Origin: Isosphaeraceae bacterium | GTDB lineage: Bacteria > Planctomycetota > Planctomycetia > Isosphaerales > Isosphaeraceae | Direction of reading: 5' to 3' | Length of the DNA stretch: 35,581 nt | Assembly: GCA_021324445.1 (NCBI GenBank) | Contig: JAJPJC010000107.1 | Span: forward strand, 1-35,581 | Shown: one piece after another, positions 1 to 12,719 of the stretch | How positions within the stretch are numbered: the first letter of the stretch is position 1 | How the letters are laid out: each line of letters begins with the position of its first letter | Made by a program: the position numbers and the translations under genes | The notes under the pieces: model-generated | The model's input: the letters and a program-made list of their open reading frames with translations, nothing else | Told to the model about the DNA's origin: nothing | Databases searched by the model: none

Positions 1-3717
<3,717 letters not shown>

Positions 3718-3720
3718 ATT

Positions 3721-3879
3721 TGTCATTGGTTATTAGTTATTCGTTATTGGTGGCACCGCCCGAACCGCAGTCGGCTGGAAAGGCGCCGGCCTTCCGGACC
3801 AAAGAAACACGGCGATGGCTGAACACCACGTATCGATTTGCGATAACTAATAACCAATAACCAATAACAAGTAACCAAT
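3721..3879. repeat. Inverted pair of 7-bp-periodic repeats in the kinase-kinase spacer
   Basis: The left block (3721-3748) reads as heptads of the form NGTTATT: GGTTATT, AGTTATT, CGTTATT, preceded by the looser TGTCATT. The right block (3845-3879) reads AACTAAT, AACCAAT, AACCAAT, AACAAGT, AACCAAT. The blocks are inverted copies: ATTGGTTATTAGTTAT on the left pairs exactly with ATAACTAATAACCAAT on the right, over about 95 bp of GC-rich spacer. The final right-hand heptad contains the ATG of the next kinase gene. The AT-rich composition contrasts sharply with the flanking genes. The function is unknown; a cruciform, transcript hairpin or mobile short repeat are all possible. Confidence 0.85.
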
Positions 3880-6067
3880 GACAAACCCAGAGAAGGCGAA
3901 CATCCTGGTGGTGGACGACCTGGAGGAGAAGCTCCTGGTCTACCGGACGATTCTCGAGGGGCTGGGCCAGAACGTGGTGACGGCCCGGTCGGGGCGCGAG
4001 GCGTTGCGCCATTTGCTGGAGAAGGAGTTCGCCGTCATCCTGCTGGACGTGAACATGCCGGAGATGGACGGCCTGGAGACGGCCGCGATGATCCGGAAGC
4101 GGCCCCGGACGGCCGGCACGCCGATCATCTTCGTCACGGCCTTCAGCGACGAGATGAACACGGCCGCGGCCTATTCGCTCGGGGCGGTCGACTACATCCT
4201 CACGCCGATCGTCCCGGAGATCCTCCGGACCAAGGTCGGCGTGTTCGTGGACCTGTACGAGAAAACGCAGCAGGTCAAGCGGCAGGCGGAGCAGCGCGTG
4301 GCGCTGGCGCGGGCGGAGGCGGCGCGGGAGGCGGCCGAGGAGGCGAGGCGGCGCTCGGCGTTCCTGGCGGAGGCGAGCACCGTGCTGGTCCGGTCGCTCG
4401 ACTCCGAGGCAATCCCGCGGGAACTGGCCCGCCAGGCGGTCCCGTTCCTGGGTGACCTGTGTGCGGTCACCCTGGCCGCCGAGGAGAACCCGGCCGGCTG
4501 GAAGACGGAACTGGCCTGGATCGGTCCGCCGGAGAGCCGTTGCACCCAGACCGTGGTGACCGGCGACTCGGACCTCGGCGAGCTGTCGGCCCGGATCCAA
4601 CGGGTGCTGAGCACGGGCCGGCCGGAGCACGGGCCGGCCATCACCTCCAGCCCGCTGGACCCGGATGCCCAGGCCGCGACGAGGGGCCGGGCTGGCGACG
4701 TCCCACGGCCCGGCTTCGCGCCGCACTCCATCCTGGTCGTGCCCCTCTGCGCGCAGGGGCGCACCCTCGGCACCATCGCCGTGGGCCGCCGCGACCCGCG
4801 ATGCCCTTATGGCCCGGAGGACCTCGCCCTGGCCGAAGACCTCGCCGGTCGCGCCGCCATCGCCCTCGACAACGCACGGCTCTATCGCGACGTCCAGGAG
4901 AACAACCGCCGCAAGAATGAGTTCCTGGCCATGCTGGCCCACGAGCTCCGCAATCCGCTGGCGCCCATCCGCAATGCCGTCGAGATCCTGCGGATGCTTC
5001 AGATCACCGACCCGAACATCCAATGGGCCAACGACGTGATCGCGCGCCAGGTCGAGCACCTGGTCCGACTGGTCGACGACCTGCTCGACATCTCGCGGAT
5101 CACCGGCGGCAAGATCCAGCTCCGCAAGGCGCCGGTCGATGTCGCCGTGGCCGTCGCCCGCGCGGTGGAAACCTGCCGGCCGCTGATGGATGCCCGACGG
5201 CATGAGCTGAGCGTCACCCTCCCGCCCCAGCCGTTGCGGGTCGACGCGGATCTGGTCCGCCTGGCACAGGTGCTGGCGAACCTGTTGAACAATGCGGCGA
5301 AATACACCGAGGAAGGTGGGCAGATCATGCTGGAGGTCGCGCGGGCCGGCGACCAGGCCGTCTTCCGGGTGCGTGACAACGGGATCGGCATCGCGCCGGA
5401 GATCATCGCGAGCGTCTTCGACCTGTTCACCCAGATCGACCGCTCGCTCAACCGCTCGCAGGGGGGCCTCGGCGTCGGTTTGACCCTGGTTCGCCAGTTG
5501 GTCGAGATGCACGGCGGGACCGTCGAGGCCCACAGCGAGGGACCCAATCGCGGTAGTGAATTCGTCGTCCGCCTGCCCGCCCTGGCCGAGGAATCGACCT
5601 CGCCCGGCGGAGCGGATTCTCGCCTGGGCGAGACCCGCAATTCCGTGCCGCGGCGGGTCCTCGTCATCGAGGACAACCAGGCCGCAGCCGAGAGCCTCAG
5701 GACGCTGCTGACCCTCGGCGGGCACGAGGTCCGGGTGTGCCCGGACGGGCCCGGCGCCCTCGAGGAACTGACCCACTTTCGGCCCGAAATCATCCTCCTG
5801 GACCTCGCCCTGCCCGGCATGGATGGGTATGAGATCGCCAGGTCGATCCGGAGACGGCCAGGGACGGAATCGATCGTCCTGATCGCGCTGACCGGATATG
5901 GGCGGGATGAGGATCGCCGCCGATCCGCCGAGGCCGGGATTGATTACCACCTGACCAAGCCTGTGGACCCGCCCGCCCTGTTGTCCTTGATCGCCTCGGC
6001 CCCGGCCAAACTCGTCGACACGGCCGTGGCGATCGATCCACCGCTTCCCGGCGTGGTGGCGAGCTGA
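3878..6067 (+). CDS. Hybrid histidine kinase (REC-GAF-HisKA-HATPase-REC)
   Basis: This is a 729-residue cytoplasmic sensor kinase. An N-terminal receiver (residues 8-125) has the acidic pair Asp13/Asp14 and phospho-acceptor Asp57 (LLDVNMPEMDG), but the usual switch lysine is replaced by Thr109 (YILTP). A helical Ala/Arg/Glu-rich linker (about 130-165) and a GAF domain (about 165-335) follow. HisKA has His355 in LAHELRNPL, HATPase_c has NLLNNAAKYT, DNGIGIA and GGLGVGL, and the C-terminal receiver has Asp642 (LLDLALPGMDG) and an intact TKPVD. The start is the ATG in the last AACCAAT heptad; no good Shine-Dalgarno is visible because the repeat occupies that position. It lies 160 bp downstream of the poly-HAMP kinase on the same strand, so cooperation in one relay is possible but only inferred. 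Confidence 0.95.
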   Translation: MTNPEKANILVVDDLEEKLLVYRTILEGLGQNVVTARSGREALRHLLEKEFAVILLDVNMPEMDGLETAAMIRKRPRTAGTPIIFVTAFSDEMNTAAAYSLGAVDYILTPIVPEILRTKVGVFVDLYEKTQQVKRQAEQRVALARAEAAREAAEEARRRSAFLAEASTVLVRSLDSEAIPRELARQAVPFLGDLCAVTLAAEENPAGWKTELAWIGPPESRCTQTVVTGDSDLGELSARIQRVLSTGRPEHGPAITSSPLDPDAQAATRGRAGDVPRPGFAPHSILVVPLCAQGRTLGTIAVGRRDPRCPYGPEDLALAEDLAGRAAIALDNARLYRDVQENNRRKNEFLAMLAHELRNPLAPIRNAVEILRMLQITDPNIQWANDVIARQVEHLVRLVDDLLDISRITGGKIQLRKAPVDVAVAVARAVETCRPLMDARRHELSVTLPPQPLRVDADLVRLAQVLANLLNNAAKYTEEGGQIMLEVARAGDQAVFRVRDNGIGIAPEIIASVFDLFTQIDRSLNRSQGGLGVGLTLVRQLVEMHGGTVEAHSEGPNRGSEFVVRLPALAEESTSPGGADSRLGETRNSVPRRVLVIEDNQAAAESLRTLLTLGGHEVRVCPDGPGALEELTHFRPEIILLDLALPGMDGYEIARSIRRRPGTESIVLIALTGYGRDEDRRRSAEAGIDYHLTKPVDPPALLSLIASAPAKLVDTAVAIDPPLPGVVAS

Positions 6068-6124
6068 TCGTGTCCAACCTGCGCGCGTTGAGTCTGCCCA
6101 CGGAGAGGAATCGAAGCTCCCGCC

Positions 6125-8389
6125 ATGAGAATCCGAGCCTGGTCGGTCCTTTCTCTCCTGGTCTTCACCCTGATCGCGTCGGGATTCTCGTCCCGAGCCG
6201 GCGAGAAGCCGGCGGTCCCACCCGATCACGCCCGTCGCATGCAAGAGGGGCTCGCTCTGTTCCAGGAGCGGGTCCGCCCCGCGCTGGTCCAGCATTGTCT
6301 GCCCTGCCACGGCGGCAAGGCGACCAGGGGCGACCTCGATCTCTCGGATCGCCGGCCGCTGATCGACAGCGGCGTCCTCGACGGCGGCGGACGTGGGAGC
6401 CGGCTGGCCGCGCTGATCCGGCACGACGAGGAGCCGCACATGCCCCAGAAGGCCCCGAAGCTCCCCGAAGCGACGATCGCCGCGATGGTCCGGTGGATCG
6501 ACCTGGGCGCACCCTATGATCGGCCCCTGGTCCAGCGCGCCACGGCCGCGGCCGCGGTGAAGGCCAGAATCAGCCCCAGCGAGGCGGATCGAAGCTTCTG
6601 GGCGTTCCGTCCCCTCCGGGTGGTGGCACCGCCGCCGGTCCAGGGCGCCGCCTGGCTCCGCACGCCGATCGACCAGTTCATCCTGGCCGCCCTGGAGCGT
6701 CGCGGGCTCAAGCCCAACCCGCCCGCCGAGCGTCGCGTCTTGATCCGCCGCGTCTCCTTCGACCTGACGGGATTGCCCCCTTCGCCCGAGCAGGTCGAGG
6801 CGTTCGTCCAGGATCCGGCCCCCGACGCCTACGATCGACTGGTCGATCGCCTCCTCGCCTCGCCCCATCATGGAGAGCGCTTCGCGCGGCACTGGATGGA
6901 CGTCGCGCGGTTCGCCGAGTCGTCGGGTTACGAGCATGACGATGACCGGCCGCATGCGTACCCGTACCGTGACTTCCTGATCCGGGCCTTCAACGGCGAC
7001 ATGCCCTACGATCGGTTCGTCCACTGGCAGCTTGCCGGCGATGAGCTGGCACCCGGCGACCCGATGGCGATGGCGGCGACCGGCTTCCTGGGTGCCGGTC
7101 CCTTTCCGACCCAGTTGACCGAGGCCGAATTCGAGTCGGCGCGCTACAACGAGCTCGACGATATGGTCGCGACCACCGGCTCGGCCTTCCTCGGGCTGTC
7201 GGTCGGCTGTGCGCGGTGCCACGACCACAAGTACGACCCGATCCCCTCCGAGGACTATTACCGGCTGGCGGCCGTCTTCACGACCACCATCCGGAGCGAG
7301 GTCCAGCTCGCCGCCGGACCCGGCGCCACCGCGGCGAAGGTGCAGGTCACCGCTGAGGGGTTCCCACCCACCAAGCACCACGCCGACGACCGCGGTTTCC
7401 CCCATTATTATCCCAAGACCTACATCCTGCGACGTGGCGACGTCGCCCAGAAGCTGGGCGAGGCGCGGCCGGGCGTGCTCCGGATCCTGGCCAGCGGCGG
7501 CCGGGACCTGCCGAGCTGGAAGGTCGAGGCCCCGGCCGCGCCTCGCCGGAGTGCCAGCTTCCGCCGCGCGGCGATGGCCGCCTGGCTGACCGACGCGGAG
7601 TCCGGGGCCGGCCAGCTCGCGGCGCGAGTGATGGTCAACCGGCTCTGGCAGCACCATTTCGGCCGGGGACTGGTCACCACCCCCAACGACTTTGGCGCCC
7701 AGGGGAGCCGGCCGTCCCACCCCGAGCTGCTCGACTGGCTCGCCGAGACCCTCATCGCCCACGGCTGGCGCCTCAAGCCGATCCATCGCCTGATCGTGAC
7801 CAGCGCCGTGTACCGGCAAGACAGCCAGTACGATCAGGCCCGCGCGGCCGTGGACCGGGACAACGTCTTCCACTGGCGTCGCACCCCGCGCCGGCTCGAG
7901 GCCGAGCCGATCCGGGACGCCCTGCTGGCGGTGGCCGGCCGGCTGGATGAGCGGATGTATGGACCGGGCACGCTCGACCCGGCCCTGCCGCGCCGGAGCG
8001 TCTACTTCTTCATCAAGCGGAGCCGGCTGATCCCGCTGATGATGCTCTTCGATTGGCCCGAGCACCTGGTCAGCATCGGTCAGCGGAGCACGACCACGAC
8101 CGCCCCCCAGGCCCTGGCGATGCTCAACAGCGACCTGGCCCGCCGCTGCGCCGAAGGGCTGGCCGGCCGACTTGGCGCCGCTCAAGATGCCGGCGGCGCT
8201 GTGGCCATTGCCTACCGTATCGCCCTGGGCCGCAGCCCGACCGGTGCCGAGTCACGTCTGGCCGCCGGTTTCCTCGACGCCCAGCGCTCGGCCTACGCGC
8301 GCCAGGGCCGGCCCGAGCCCGGCCGACTGGCCCTGGTCGACTTCTGCCAGGCCCTGCTCTGCATGAACGAATTCATCTACGTTCCCTGA
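6125..8389 (+). CDS. Exported PSCyt1-DUF1549-DUF1553 protein
   Basis: A 754-residue protein with an N-terminal signal peptide (hydrophobic stretch about residues 5-20). A cytochrome c-like PSCyt1 segment carries CLPCH (Cys58, Cys61, His62), a plausible heme c site. DUF1549 follows (about 165-370), including the family motif [12 protein letters not shown], which supplies a second CxxCH. DUF1553 follows (about 480-735), with [13 protein letters not shown] and the NDFGAQG segment. Proteins of this architecture are expanded in planctomycetes and probably act outside the cytoplasmic membrane. Their reaction is not established. The gene sits 57 bp after the kinase and 23 bp before a DUF1501 gene; the PSD1/DUF1501 pair is a recurrent two-gene unit and the spacing suggests co-transcription. 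A GGAGAGGA lies somewhat far upstream of the ATG. Confidence 0.93.
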   Translation: MRIRAWSVLSLLVFTLIASGFSSRAGEKPAVPPDHARRMQEGLALFQERVRPALVQHCLPCHGGKATRGDLDLSDRRPLIDSGVLDGGGRGSRLAALIRHDEEPHMPQKAPKLPEATIAAMVRWIDLGAPYDRPLVQRATAAAAVKARISPSEADRSFWAFRPLRVVAPPPVQGAAWLRTPIDQFILAALERRGLKPNPPAERRVLIRRVSFDLTGLPPSPEQVEAFVQDPAPDAYDRLVDRLLASPHHGERFARHWMDVARFAESSGYEHDDDRPHAYPYRDFLIRAFNGDMPYDRFVHWQLAGDELAPGDPMAMAATGFLGAGPFPTQLTEAEFESARYNELDDMVATTGSAFLGLSVGCARCHDHKYDPIPSEDYYRLAAVFTTTIRSEVQLAAGPGATAAKVQVTAEGFPPTKHHADDRGFPHYYPKTYILRRGDVAQKLGEARPGVLRILASGGRDLPSWKVEAPAAPRRSASFRRAAMAAWLTDAESGAGQLAARVMVNRLWQHHFGRGLVTTPNDFGAQGSRPSHPELLDWLAETLIAHGWRLKPIHRLIVTSAVYRQDSQYDQARAAVDRDNVFHWRRTPRRLEAEPIRDALLAVAGRLDERMYGPGTLDPALPRRSVYFFIKRSRLIPLMMLFDWPEHLVSIGQRSTTTTAPQALAMLNSDLARRCAEGLAGRLGAAQDAGGAVAIAYRIALGRSPTGAESRLAAGFLDAQRSAYARQGRPEPGRLALVDFCQALLCMNEFIYVP

Positions 8390-8412
8390 ATGATTTCCCG
8401 GGAGGATCCATC

Positions 8413-9894
8413 ATGCTCCGCCCAGCGGTCGCCGACCTGGAGACGTTCCTCACGCGCCGGAGCTGGTTCCAGCGCGCCGGCGGCGGCTTCGGGCTGATCG
8501 GCCTGGCCGGCTTGCTCCATCAGGAGCACCTGCTCGGCGCCGAGGGCGCCGCCGGGGACCTGGCGCTCAATCCCATGGCCGGGCGGCCGGGCCACTTCCC
8601 GGCGCGGGCCAGGCGGGTGATCTGGATCTTCATCAATGGAGGACCCAGCCAGGTCGACACCTGGGAGTACAAGCCGGCCCTGGAGCGTTGGCACGGGCGG
8701 TCGATCCGCGAGTTCGACCCGGCGTTCCAGAACACGACCGGCTTCTTCAAGAACCAGGTTGGGGCCTTGATGAAGTCGCCGTTCCGGTTCACGCCCCGGG
8801 GCGAGTGCGGCAAGATGGTCTCGGAGATCTTCCCGCACCTGGGCCGGCACGTCGACAAGATGGCGTTCCTCCACTCGGTCTTCACCGAGTCGAACAACCA
8901 CTCGCCGGCCCTGTTTATGATGAACACGGGAATGCCGCGGATGGGGTTCCCCTGCGTCGGGTCGTGGGTGACCTACGGGCTGGGAACGGAGGCCGAGAAC
9001 CTGCCGGGCTTCGTGGTGATGAGCGACCCGAAGGGGAGGGGCCTGCCCAAGGGGCACGCGGCGAACTGGGGCTCCGCGTTCCTTCCCGGCGTCTACCAGG
9101 GGACGCATCTGCGCCCCAAGGGAGCTCCGATCGACGATCTGGATCGCCCACGCGGCATGACCGACGACCGGCAGCGCGCCCAGTTGGCCTTCTTGAACCA
9201 GGCCAACCAGCTCCACCGCGAACACTTCGCCGCCGAGGCCGAGCTGGCGGCGCGGATCCAGAGCTACGAGCTGGCTTACCGGATGCAATCCGCCGCGCCC
9301 GAGGCAATCGACCTCGACTCGGAGTCGGAAGCGACCCGGCGGCTCTACGGCATCGGCGACCCCCGTTGCGACCACTTCGCGCGCCAGTGCCTGACGGCCC
9401 GTCGCATGGTCGAGCGCGGGGTGCGCTTCATCCAGATCTACTCCGGAGGCATGGAGAACCAGCTCTCCTGGGACGGCCACGTCGACATCCGGGGGAACCA
9501 CGAGCAATTCGCCGGCGAGACCGACCGCCCGGTCGCGGGTCTGCTGGCGGACCTGGACCAGCGCGGCCTGCTCGACGAGACGCTGGTGATCTGGGGCGGC
9601 GAGTTCGGCCGGCTCCCCGTGGCCCAGACCGGCTCCAAGCCCGGTCGCGACCACAATCCGCATGGGTTCACCCTCTGGCTCGCCGGTGGCGGCGTGAAAG
9701 GGGGCGTCAGCCACGGCGCCACCGACGAGATCGGCTACGCCGCGGCGGTCGACCGCGTCCCCATCAACGACCTGCACGCGACGATCTTGCATCTGCTGGG
9801 CATCGATCACCAGCGGCTGACCTACACCTACAACGGCCGCCACTTCCGCCTCACCGACGTCGCCGGCAAGGTTGTCCGGAGCATCCTCGCCTGA
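8413..9894 (+). CDS. DUF1501 family exported protein, partner of the upstream PSCyt1/DUF1553 protein
   Basis: A 493-residue DUF1501 protein. A longer open frame exists upstream, but the ATG at 8413 is preceded by GGGAGGA at a normal distance and begins just after the upstream stop. The N-terminus has a twin-arginine-like motif, TRRSWF (Arg15-Arg16), followed by a Gly/Leu-rich hydrophobic stretch, so Tat export is likely. Family hallmarks are WIFINGGPSQVDTWEYKP near residues 75-92, the VRFIQIYSGG segment, and the WGGEFGRLP and GRDHNPHGF motifs near the C-terminus. DUF1501 is regarded as having an alkaline-phosphatase/sulfatase-like fold; Asp, His and Glu residues in these motifs could bind metal, but the substrate is unknown. 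It is the second gene of an apparent operon with the PSD1 gene. Confidence 0.93.
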   Translation: MLRPAVADLETFLTRRSWFQRAGGGFGLIGLAGLLHQEHLLGAEGAAGDLALNPMAGRPGHFPARARRVIWIFINGGPSQVDTWEYKPALERWHGRSIREFDPAFQNTTGFFKNQVGALMKSPFRFTPRGECGKMVSEIFPHLGRHVDKMAFLHSVFTESNNHSPALFMMNTGMPRMGFPCVGSWVTYGLGTEAENLPGFVVMSDPKGRGLPKGHAANWGSAFLPGVYQGTHLRPKGAPIDDLDRPRGMTDDRQRAQLAFLNQANQLHREHFAAEAELAARIQSYELAYRMQSAAPEAIDLDSESEATRRLYGIGDPRCDHFARQCLTARRMVERGVRFIQIYSGGMENQLSWDGHVDIRGNHEQFAGETDRPVAGLLADLDQRGLLDETLVIWGGEFGRLPVAQTGSKPGRDHNPHGFTLWLAGGGVKGGVSHGATDEIGYAAAVDRVPINDLHATILHLLGIDHQRLTYTYNGRHFRLTDVAGKVVRSILA

Positions 9895-10039
9895 TCCCCA
9901 GGCGGCTTACCAGGAAGAATGAGAGACCGCGGTCCCACTGGCGAGGCGTTGCCGCTAACTCTGGTTAGGGACGTTTCCGCCGGTCGCATTCCACGCACTC
10001 CAGGGCTCGCCGCCGCCGGTTTCCGTGGACCCGGACTGC

Positions 10040-10067
10040 CCGACAATCCCGCGGCGATCGGTATATT
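10040..10067 (+). promoter_or_regulatory. Candidate sigma70-type promoter upstream of the DUF1592/DUF1552 operon
   Basis: In the 281-bp gap after the DUF1501 gene, CCGACA (10040-10045) and TATATT (10062-10067) are separated by 16 bp. The -10 matches consensus at 5 of 6 positions and the -35 at 4 of 6. The element lies at the start of the only AT-rich patch in this gap. It would give a leader of roughly 100 nt before the TTG start at 10176. A 12-codon ORF (10151-10189) overlaps that start in another frame. This is pattern-based only. Confidence 0.4.
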
Positions 10068-10175
10068 TTTTGTTTAAACTTCCGGCAATCGTGTTAAGAT
10101 GGGTCCCTCAGACAGGGTCCATCCTCACGCAGGGCGTCTTTCGCGGATGCATGATTGTATCCGAGGAGAAGGCAA

Positions 10176-12719
10176 TTGCGGATCGGTGAGGCTGTGGCCG
10201 TTGCGGTTTTCCCTCATCCTCGGACGTGGCCCGGGGTCCTGGTTCTGGCTGCGCTCCTGGTCCTGGCACCCGGTCGCGCCGGCGCGGAAAGCCGGGCGGT
10301 GGCGCGGTTTCAGGATGAGATCCAGCCGATCCTCATCGATTATTGCTACCGATGTCATGGCGACGGGATGAAGAAGGGCGGGGTGGCCTTTGATGGATTT
10401 GCCTCGGAAGAGGCGCTGGTCGGCAAGCGCGACCTCTGGTGGGCCGTGCTCAAGAACGTGCGGGCCGGCATCATGCCGCCGGCCGGCAAGCCGCAGCCGA
10501 CCGCCCATGAGGTTCGACTCCTGGCGGATTGGATCAAGCACGACGTCTTCGGCATCGATCCTCGGGATCCCGACCCCGGTCGGGTCACCATCCGCCGGCT
10601 CAATCGGGTGGAATATCGCAACACGATTCGCGACCTGATGGGATTGGACTTCAAGGCGGAAGACGAATTCCCGCCCGACGACTCGGGTTACGGCTTCGAC
10701 AATATCGGCGACGTGCTCACGGTCAGTCCGCTGCTGCTGGAGAAGTATTTACAGGCGGCGGAGACCATCGTCAAGGCCGCCGTGCCGGTCGTCCCCAAGC
10801 TCACTCCGGAGCGGACCTATCGCGGTGTGGAGTTCCGCGGTTCCGAGCGTGGTCAGACCGGGGATCGGTTGCCGATCTTCAAGGAAGCGCGGGTCGCACG
10901 GTCGTTCCGCGCCGACCAGGCCGGCGATTATCGCTTGACGCTGGAAGTGGCCGTGCAGGGCAATTCCCGGCCCGATTCCGGTCGAGGAACGGTCGTCTTC
11001 AAGGTTGACGATCGCGTGCGGATGCGCCAGTCCCTCGGCGGGCCGAAGAGCCAGGCGTGGCACGTGACGATCGACGAGCACTGGTCCAGCGGCGACCATC
11101 GGTTGGCCTTGGAGGTGCAACCGCAAAGTCCTGGCGGTGACAGCATCTCTCCGGTCCTCATCGGCAATGCGGTTGGGGCTGTCGGCGGCAGTGCCCCTGG
11201 GGCCGTCGTCGCGCGGGCGCAGGAGCGGAATGCCACGGCGTTCCGGATCGTCTCGGTTCGCATCCAGGGACCGCTCGACCCCAAGTACCAGGTTCGGCCG
11301 CCAAACTACAGCCGCTTCTTCCCAAGGGACGAACCCCCGGAATCGGATGCGGAGCGCCGTCGCTATGCCCGCGACGTGCTGGTCCGGTTCGCCCAGAGGG
11401 CCTTCCGGCGCCCGGTTGATGACCGGACGATCCATCGCCTGGTGGCAATCGCCGAAGGAGTCTACCGCCAGCCGGGTCGGCGGTTCGAGGAAGGCATGGC
11501 GCAGGCCATGGTGGCGGTCCTGGCCTCACCACGCTTTGTCTTCCGGATCGAGGACGTCGAACCTGGTCAATCTGCCCAGCCTCATGCCTTGATCGACGAA
11601 TGGGCGCTGGCGTCCCGCCTGTCGTATTTCCTCTGGTCCACCCTGCCCGACGACGAACTGTTCGGGCTGGCCGGGCAGGGGGCGTTGCGAAAGGACCTGC
11701 CGCGCCAGGTCGATCGCATGCTGAAGGATCCCCGGGGCCGGGCGTTGACGCAGAATTTCGTGGGTCAATGGCTCCAGGTTCGCGACCTGGATGGGATCTA
11801 CTTCAACGAGCGGGCCATCTTGCGGCGCGAGGGGATCCGGCTCCAGGGCGCCGACACGGAGCGCAACGTCCTGGGTCGCGACCTGCGCCGGGCCATGCGG
11901 AGCGAGACCGAGATGGCCTTCGAGTACGTGGCCCGGGAAGACCGTAGCGTGCTGGAGTGGCTCGACAGCGACTATACGTTTCTTAACGCCAAGCTCGCCA
12001 AGCACTACGGGATTGCCGGAGTGGACGGCAGCGAGATGCGCCGGGTCCGCTTGCCCAAGGACAGCCCGCGCGGCGGCGTGCTGGCGCACGGATCCATCTT
12101 GGCGGTGACCTCGAATCCGACCCGAACCTCGGCGGTGAAGCGGGGCCAGTTCATTCTCGACAACATCCTGGGCACTCCGGCGCCACCCCCGCCACCGGAT
12201 ATCCCCGCGCTGGAGGCCTCGAAGAAAGAGTTCAAGGACCGCGAACCCTCGACGCGCGAGCTGATGGCGCTGCACCGGAGCAAGCCGATGTGCAGCTCCT
12301 GCCATGCCCGCATGGACCCACTCGGGCTGGCCCTGGAGAACTTCAACGCGTTCGGCGGCTGGCGTGAGGCGGAGTTGAAACAGCCGATCGATGCCTCGGG
12401 CCAGTTGATCACCGGGGAGGCGTTCCACGACGTCCGCGACTTGAAGCGGATCCTCGCGCAGCGGCACCGGCTGGATTTCTACCGCTGTTTGACCGAAAAA
12501 ATGCTCACCTACGCGTTGGGGCGCGGGCTGGAGTATGATGATGTGGAGACGGTGGACCGCATCGTCGAGCGCCTCGACCGAGCAGGGGGGCGGTTCTCCG
12601 CCCTGTTGATGGGGGTGATCGAGTCGTCGCCGTTCCAGAAACGGCGGAACGGCTCGACCCCGGCGACCGAATCGAGGGTATCTTCCAACCAATCGTCCCG
12701 GACCCAAGGCCAGCCATGA
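10176..12719 (+). CDS. Exported PSCyt-DUF1587-DUF1595-DUF1592-DUF1588-DUF1585 protein
   Basis: An 847-residue secreted protein. I chose TTG at 10176 because AGGAGAAGG (10164-10172) sits just upstream; an in-frame TTG at 10155 has no such site. A signal peptide (hydrophobic about 19-32, ending AGA-ES) precedes a cytochrome c-like segment with CYRCH (Cys57, Cys60, His61). DUF1587 follows (RRLNRVEYRNTIRDL), then an insert of about 150 residues with a beta-rich, carbohydrate-binding-module-like look, then DUF1595 (FAQRAFRRP), DUF1592 (LASRLSYFLWST), DUF1588 with CSSCHARMDPLG (a third CxxCH-like site) and DUF1585 at the end (TYALGRGLEY). The biochemical role is unknown; the heme motifs suggest an electron-transfer component outside the membrane. 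Its stop overlaps the DUF1552 start (ATGA), so the two are translationally coupled. Confidence 0.93.
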   Translation: MRIGEAVAVAVFPHPRTWPGVLVLAALLVLAPGRAGAESRAVARFQDEIQPILIDYCYRCHGDGMKKGGVAFDGFASEEALVGKRDLWWAVLKNVRAGIMPPAGKPQPTAHEVRLLADWIKHDVFGIDPRDPDPGRVTIRRLNRVEYRNTIRDLMGLDFKAEDEFPPDDSGYGFDNIGDVLTVSPLLLEKYLQAAETIVKAAVPVVPKLTPERTYRGVEFRGSERGQTGDRLPIFKEARVARSFRADQAGDYRLTLEVAVQGNSRPDSGRGTVVFKVDDRVRMRQSLGGPKSQAWHVTIDEHWSSGDHRLALEVQPQSPGGDSISPVLIGNAVGAVGGSAPGAVVARAQERNATAFRIVSVRIQGPLDPKYQVRPPNYSRFFPRDEPPESDAERRRYARDVLVRFAQRAFRRPVDDRTIHRLVAIAEGVYRQPGRRFEEGMAQAMVAVLASPRFVFRIEDVEPGQSAQPHALIDEWALASRLSYFLWSTLPDDELFGLAGQGALRKDLPRQVDRMLKDPRGRALTQNFVGQWLQVRDLDGIYFNERAILRREGIRLQGADTERNVLGRDLRRAMRSETEMAFEYVAREDRSVLEWLDSDYTFLNAKLAKHYGIAGVDGSEMRRVRLPKDSPRGGVLAHGSILAVTSNPTRTSAVKRGQFILDNILGTPAPPPPPDIPALEASKKEFKDREPSTRELMALHRSKPMCSSCHARMDPLGLALENFNAFGGWREAELKQPIDASGQLITGEAFHDVRDLKRILAQRHRLDFYRCLTEKMLTYALGRGLEYDDVETVDRIVERLDRAGGRFSALLMGVIESSPFQKRRNGSTPATESRVSSNQSSRTQGQP

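Noticed and set aside
3737-8185. A 1482-codon open frame on the minus strand, antisense to the second kinase and the PSCyt1 gene
   Set aside because: It is the mirror of two well-supported genes, has low-complexity Arg/Gly/Asp/Val composition typical of GC-rich antisense frames, and begins in the heptad repeat. No domain is recognisable.
8053-8412. Upstream extension of the first DUF1501 gene
   Set aside because: These codons overlap the DUF1553 end in another frame. The ATG at 8413 has a good ribosome-binding site and leads directly into the Tat signal.
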